From assembly GCA_031267155.1 (NCBI GenBank), contig JAIRZR010000279.1, positions 1 to 8,531 of the forward strand: 8,531 nt of DNA, given 5' to 3'. The stretch's first letter is position 1; each line of letters opens with the position of its first letter. Made by a program: the position numbers and the translations under genes. Shown piece after piece: positions 5,589 to 8,531 of the stretch. This DNA comes from Prevotellaceae bacterium. GTDB lineage: Bacteria > Bacteroidota > Bacteroidia > Bacteroidales > UBA932. The notes below the pieces were generated by a model. That model had not been told where the DNA came from, did no database searches, and saw only the letters and a program-made list of their open reading frames with translations.

Positions 5589-5628
5589 TACAGTATTGAA
5601 AAGTCACAGTCCGATATAAACTGTTTTT

Positions 5629-7536
5629 TTACAGTTCGCTGGTAAAATATCCTTCCTCTATCAAAGTGATAAATCCCAGCAATGCGCCCCAGTGATAAAA
5701 TTTGTCGCTGTTTCCCACGTCGTCGCCAATACCTGTTGTTGCATTGTAGTTTTCAAACACATATCCATCCTTCAGCCAGCCTTTCAGGAGCAGGTTTTTC
5801 GACTTTTCCGACAGCGCTTTTCTTGCTTCGGGCAGATCGTAATTGCGCAAACCCATATACACAAGGAAATTCAGCGGCGCCCAGATACGTCCGCGCCAGT
5901 ATGTATTATCCTTAAATGCAGGATCGTTGCGTGGCGTAGTCGGAATAACCCATTCGCCCCAAAACTCTTCGGGATTCAGCAGATGCTCGTCAACCATGCG
6001 TTTCGCCTGTTTCTGACTGGGAGCATTTGCCAGCAGAGGATAAAAATTCGTGGGAGAAATGCGCGGATTCAGTTCTCCGGTATCGGTATGGCGGTTGTAG
6101 TACAGTCCCCGTTTTTCGTCCCAGAGCCTGCTTAAATTCTTACGGTACAAATCTCCGCGCTTGCGCAATTCCTCGACGTCGTCGCGCTTACCCAGTTCGC
6201 CGGCTATTCTTGCCAGCAGGTCGCAGTCCATAACATACAGTCCCGACAGTCCGGCGTCGTTCAGTTTCTGCATGTGCCTCTCTTCGTCGAAAGGAATATC
6301 GTCGTACATGTGCGAATTGTCCAGTCCTGACTCCAGCGCGCCTCCGAAAGTCTGGTTAACGCCCGTCGTTTCCCAGTGCCGGTATGTCACTTTCTCGAAC
6401 GGATTGCTTCCCCAGCACAGAAGACCGTCGGTGTTACGGTTTTTATCCCACCAGCGGTTCCAGGTCAGCAGCTTGTCGTACACAAGTTCGAGAAACCATT
6501 TCTCCTTATATTTCCGGTAAATGTTCCACACGGCAAGCGAGCCTACGGGAGGCTGCGAACGGTCGCGCGACTTGTAATCGTTCACGGCATAGAAGTTGGG
6601 GACAAATCCGTTTTCAGTAACCGCATCGGTTATCTCCACGGCATTTGCGTAAGCCAGTTCTTTGCTGCCGGTTGCGAGCATCATCGATGCAAAGTACGTG
6701 TCCCAGCAGAACAGCACAAAACCGCCCAGCGAAGGGTTTGAACTCCATCCCACATTCCAGATGCGGCTCACGGGAGTAATCACTCTGCGGATTGTGGGAT
6801 CGTAGATATTATCCCACGACAGCACGTTCTGCATGGCATTGTAAACTTCGTAATATTCGCCGAATATCTTTTTATTCGCCTCCACAATACCCTCGGCATG
6901 TGATTTTATGAACTTTTCGGCTTCGGACAGGCTCATGTTTTCGCCGACGCAGATAACTGTGGGCTTATCGGTGGACATGAATATCTCGCTTCTCTTTTGC
7001 TCGATGAAATCGCCGTTGACCGTTACATTAAATGTGAATCCGGCGCCTTTCGGGTCAATCGTAAAGGTATTGTCCGAAAATTTGAAATTGTTGGACCTGT
7101 ACCACACCGGTTTCGGCGCAACAACCAGACGTCCGCCTTTGGTATTCCCCTCGAGCGGAGTAACAAGGATTACGTTTTTCAGTCCTTCGGCGGCGCTCTG
7201 TACCCGCAGTTTCTGTCCCTGCCATTCGAGAGATATATCGGTGTATGTACCGTCGTATGAGTGAGGGCCCGGATGCATTAGCGGAGAGTCGGGCTTTCTG
7301 TCGCCGATTCTGAATGCATCAATACGTTTGTTCTCCGAGTTAATCAGATTCAGGTCGATAGCCGATCCGTATGGGAGAAAGACATGGGTAAGCACACTGC
7401 GCGTGTCCCATGTATTCCAGCCGGAAGCCAGTCCGCGCTGCATCTGGCTGTATCTTTCAGCCGGAGTTTGTCCGTTCAACTGCATAACCGAAAACGAAGT
7501 GATGCAGAATAAGATAATTAAGACTGTTTTTTTCAT
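5629..7536 (-). CDS. Secreted MGH1/GH63-like (alpha/alpha)6-barrel glycoside hydrolase
   Basis: The 635-residue product has a signal peptide: KK, a hydrophobic stretch at 4-20, and probable cleavage near NGQ (21-23). No lipobox cysteine is present, so it is likely periplasmic or exported. An N-terminal beta-rich domain (about 30-200) precedes an alpha-helical catalytic barrel (about 220-630). Landmarks are FCWDTYFASMM (276-286), ALESGLDNSHMYDD (400-413), YWRGRIWAPLN (546-556) and FENYNATTG (594-602). By analogy with E. coli YgjK and GH63/GH37 enzymes, D406 in SGLDNS would be the general acid and E595 in ENYN the general base; both are present. Relatives cut alpha-linked glucose or mannosyl units by inversion, but the substrate here is unknown. 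The start is ATG 7534-7536, where the signal peptide begins. It lies 173 bp downstream of the NIPSNAP gene, same strand. Confidence 0.85.
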   Translation of the reverse strand: MKKTVLIILFCITSFSVMQLNGQTPAERYSQMQRGLASGWNTWDTRSVLTHVFLPYGSAIDLNLINSENKRIDAFRIGDRKPDSPLMHPGPHSYDGTYTDISLEWQGQKLRVQSAAEGLKNVILVTPLEGNTKGGRLVVAPKPVWYRSNNFKFSDNTFTIDPKGAGFTFNVTVNGDFIEQKRSEIFMSTDKPTVICVGENMSLSEAEKFIKSHAEGIVEANKKIFGEYYEVYNAMQNVLSWDNIYDPTIRRVITPVSRIWNVGWSSNPSLGGFVLFCWDTYFASMMLATGSKELAYANAVEITDAVTENGFVPNFYAVNDYKSRDRSQPPVGSLAVWNIYRKYKEKWFLELVYDKLLTWNRWWDKNRNTDGLLCWGSNPFEKVTYRHWETTGVNQTFGGALESGLDNSHMYDDIPFDEERHMQKLNDAGLSGLYVMDCDLLARIAGELGKRDDVEELRKRGDLYRKNLSRLWDEKRGLYYNRHTDTGELNPRISPTNFYPLLANAPSQKQAKRMVDEHLLNPEEFWGEWVIPTTPRNDPAFKDNTYWRGRIWAPLNFLVYMGLRNYDLPEARKALSEKSKNLLLKGWLKDGYVFENYNATTGIGDDVGNSDKFYHWGALLGFITLIEEGYFTSEL

Positions 7537-7645
7537 CTTTTCATTGTATTTTCAATGGACTTCCAGTAAAATTTTAAATTGTTCTTCCCCTGATTTCTGC
7601 AAAAGAGTCGAAGTCCGGGCTAACTCCTGTGCAAATATCGGGGGG

Positions 7646-7653
7646 CAAATATA
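7646..7653 (-). promoter_or_regulatory. Candidate -7 box upstream of the glycoside hydrolase gene
   Basis: TATATTTG on the - strand matches the Bacteroidetes consensus TAnnTTTG exactly and lies 109 bp before the hydrolase ATG. No good -33 TTTG is seen at the expected distance, so read-through from the NIPSNAP gene is a real alternative. The leader it would produce contains GGACTTC (7557-7563) and its inverse GAAGTCC (7610-7616), which could fold. Confidence 0.4.
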
Positions 7654-7709
7654 TTGAAAAAATATTATATCGCGCATTTTTCAGCTCCTGACTCTTAGTT
7701 TTTAGCATA

Positions 7710-8477
7710 TTAGAACTGCGAATAGGACAGGGGCGACAGTAAACGGTTCTTATTGTCGGTTGCCGTGTTTGCATATTCTTTCATATCCCTGATACGCAGC
7801 CAGTCGGGATGCTTCACAAATTCTCCCCAGACAGCATTGCGCGCCGATTCGTCCCTGTACCATGTAAGATATATTATCGAAGGCATGCGAGCGCCGGACA
7901 ATACCTCGCCATAGCAGACCGAATTGATTCCCACCTTGTCGAAAACAGCGATTTCATCGACATTAAACATCTTTATCTTCCGCTGATTGGCTTCCTCGTT
8001 GGGGCTTTTGTAATGGCGCAGTTCAAACAGGGTACGCTCCCTGTCGGGTTTCAGCATCTTCGGGATTTTGTCGAAGGCCTCGCAAAGCAGGGTCTCAAAC
8101 TCCGAATATACAGGGTTCGAAGCGGTTTGCTCGTAAAACGACTGCGAGGCTTCCCTGAATACCCGATCGTTCCATATTTCATGCTTGACATCAAGATATT
8201 TTGCAATGTCCGGATAAACAAGCAGTAAATAACGGATACTGTCCGTACCCCGATACAGTTTGAAAGCGCCGGCCGTAACGCCTTGACGGTTGTATGCCGG
8301 AATCAGCGTTTCCTTAAAAAAACGGTCGAGAACTTCCGCACCGTTCTCCCTGAGCGTGTAAATACGCCATTCGTAGATCTCTTTGCTGTTTGCATTATCT
8401 GATTTATTTGTGCCGGAACATCCCGATAAAATCACTGATAACCAAACGAATAAAATCATTAATCTTTCCTTTTTCAT
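7710..8477 (-). CDS. NIPSNAP-family lipoprotein
   Basis: The product has 255 residues. It begins with a lipoprotein signal: MKKER, a hydrophobic stretch and the lipobox LSGC, with C20 as the lipid-bearing residue, so the mature protein should be anchored in the envelope. Two NIPSNAP-like alpha/beta modules follow. The first starts at YEWRIYTLRENG (35-46) and the second at LFELRHYKSP (150-159), with YLTWYRDESARNAVWGEF (203-220) and HPDW (223-226) in the second. NIPSNAP domains adopt a dimeric ferredoxin-like barrel; their function in bacteria is poorly defined, and secreted versions occur in Bacteroidetes with carbohydrate genes. The start at ATG 8475-8477 gives an intact signal peptide. It has its own promoter and is followed by the hydrolase gene in the same direction. 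Confidence 0.85.
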   Translation of the reverse strand: MKKERLMILFVWLSVILSGCSGTNKSDNANSKEIYEWRIYTLRENGAEVLDRFFKETLIPAYNRQGVTAGAFKLYRGTDSIRYLLLVYPDIAKYLDVKHEIWNDRVFREASQSFYEQTASNPVYSEFETLLCEAFDKIPKMLKPDRERTLFELRHYKSPNEEANQRKIKMFNVDEIAVFDKVGINSVCYGEVLSGARMPSIIYLTWYRDESARNAVWGEFVKHPDWLRIRDMKEYANTATDNKNRLLSPLSYSQF

Positions 8478-8514
8478 TAATTTGACAGAATTAAATAATA
8501 CAATAATTTTCGCG

Positions 8515-8522
8515 CAAAATTA
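8515..8522 (-). promoter_or_regulatory. Candidate -7 box of the NIPSNAP gene
   Basis: TAATTTTG on the - strand is an exact match to TAnnTTTG and identical to the box of the channel gene. It ends 37 bp before the NIPSNAP ATG, close to the 40 bp seen at radC and the channel gene. The -33 element would fall beyond the right edge of the window. Confidence 0.6.
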
Positions 8523-8531
8523 ATAAAAAAT

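Larger units (their letters stand above)
5231..5628. other. AT-rich gene-free region between the ATPase and the glycoside hydrolase
   Basis: About 400 bp without a convincing gene. It contains the 17-bp direct repeats at 5257 and 5290, CGAAAGTA at 5413-5420 (one mismatch to an inverted -7 box, reading toward the ATPase), the inverted repeat at 5434-5489 and a small stem-loop at 5569-5588. GTTTTTTACAGT (5583-5594) recurs as GTTTTTTTACAGT (5623-5635) at the end of the hydrolase gene. A 60-codon frame at 5437-5619 begins with TTG, has no ribosome site and resembles nothing I recognise. Confidence 0.65.

Noticed and set aside
5437..5619. 60-codon + strand frame in the gene-free region
   Set aside because: It starts with TTG, has no ribosome site, overlaps the inverted repeat at 5434-5489 and resembles no known family.
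7574..7774. 66-codon - strand frame across the NIPSNAP-hydrolase spacer
   Set aside because: It overlaps the NIPSNAP 3' end in another frame and shows no recognisable domain or start signal.
1..8531. Polysaccharide utilisation locus
   Set aside because: Two glycoside hydrolases are present but there is no SusC/SusD pair or linked sensor, and unrelated genes separate them.

Overview
The window most likely comes from a member of the Bacteroidetes, probably Bacteroidales. Gene starts mostly lack Shine-Dalgarno sequences. Several are preceded by octamers fitting the Bacteroidetes -7 promoter element TAnnTTTG. A tandem 7-bp AT-rich repeat of a kind common in that phylum is present, and the gene content fits: a GH127-like hydrolase, a secreted MGH1/GH63-like hydrolase, a NIPSNAP lipoprotein and an AAA/DUF4143 ATPase. 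This assignment rests on motifs and family knowledge, not on a database search.

Layout. Positions 1-453 hold the 3' end of a GH127/DUF1680-type glycosidase on the + strand. Positions 454-873 are non-coding and packed with repeats: a near-perfect 32/33-bp inverted pair, several palindromes and a REP-like CGTCATTGCGAG signature. Then come an AEC-family permease (874-1833, -) and radC (1912-2613, -), probably one transcription unit led by radC. A compact divergent promoter region (2614-2740) separates radC from an MscS-type mechanosensitive channel (2741-3778, +). The channel gene converges on a solitary AAA+ ATPase with a DUF4143-type C-terminus (3890-5230, -), with a stem-loop at the junction. 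Positions 5231-5628 are an AT-rich gene-free stretch. It carries a 17-bp direct repeat with a 33-bp period at the ATPase promoter position and a separate long inverted repeat. A secreted (alpha/alpha)6-barrel glycoside hydrolase (5629-7536, -) and a NIPSNAP-domain lipoprotein (7710-8477, -) complete the window. They lie in the same orientation and may be co-transcribed.

How the genes relate. Most look like independent housekeeping or accessory genes. The one plausible functional pair is the lipoprotein and the secreted hydrolase, both envelope-directed; together with the GH127 fragment they suggest a carbohydrate-using lifestyle. No SusC/SusD pair, transposase, integrase, CRISPR array, rRNA or tRNA was seen. 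I did not find a clearly new multi-gene system. The strongest unexplained signals are non-coding: the inverted pair at 586-803 and the direct repeats at 5257-5306.
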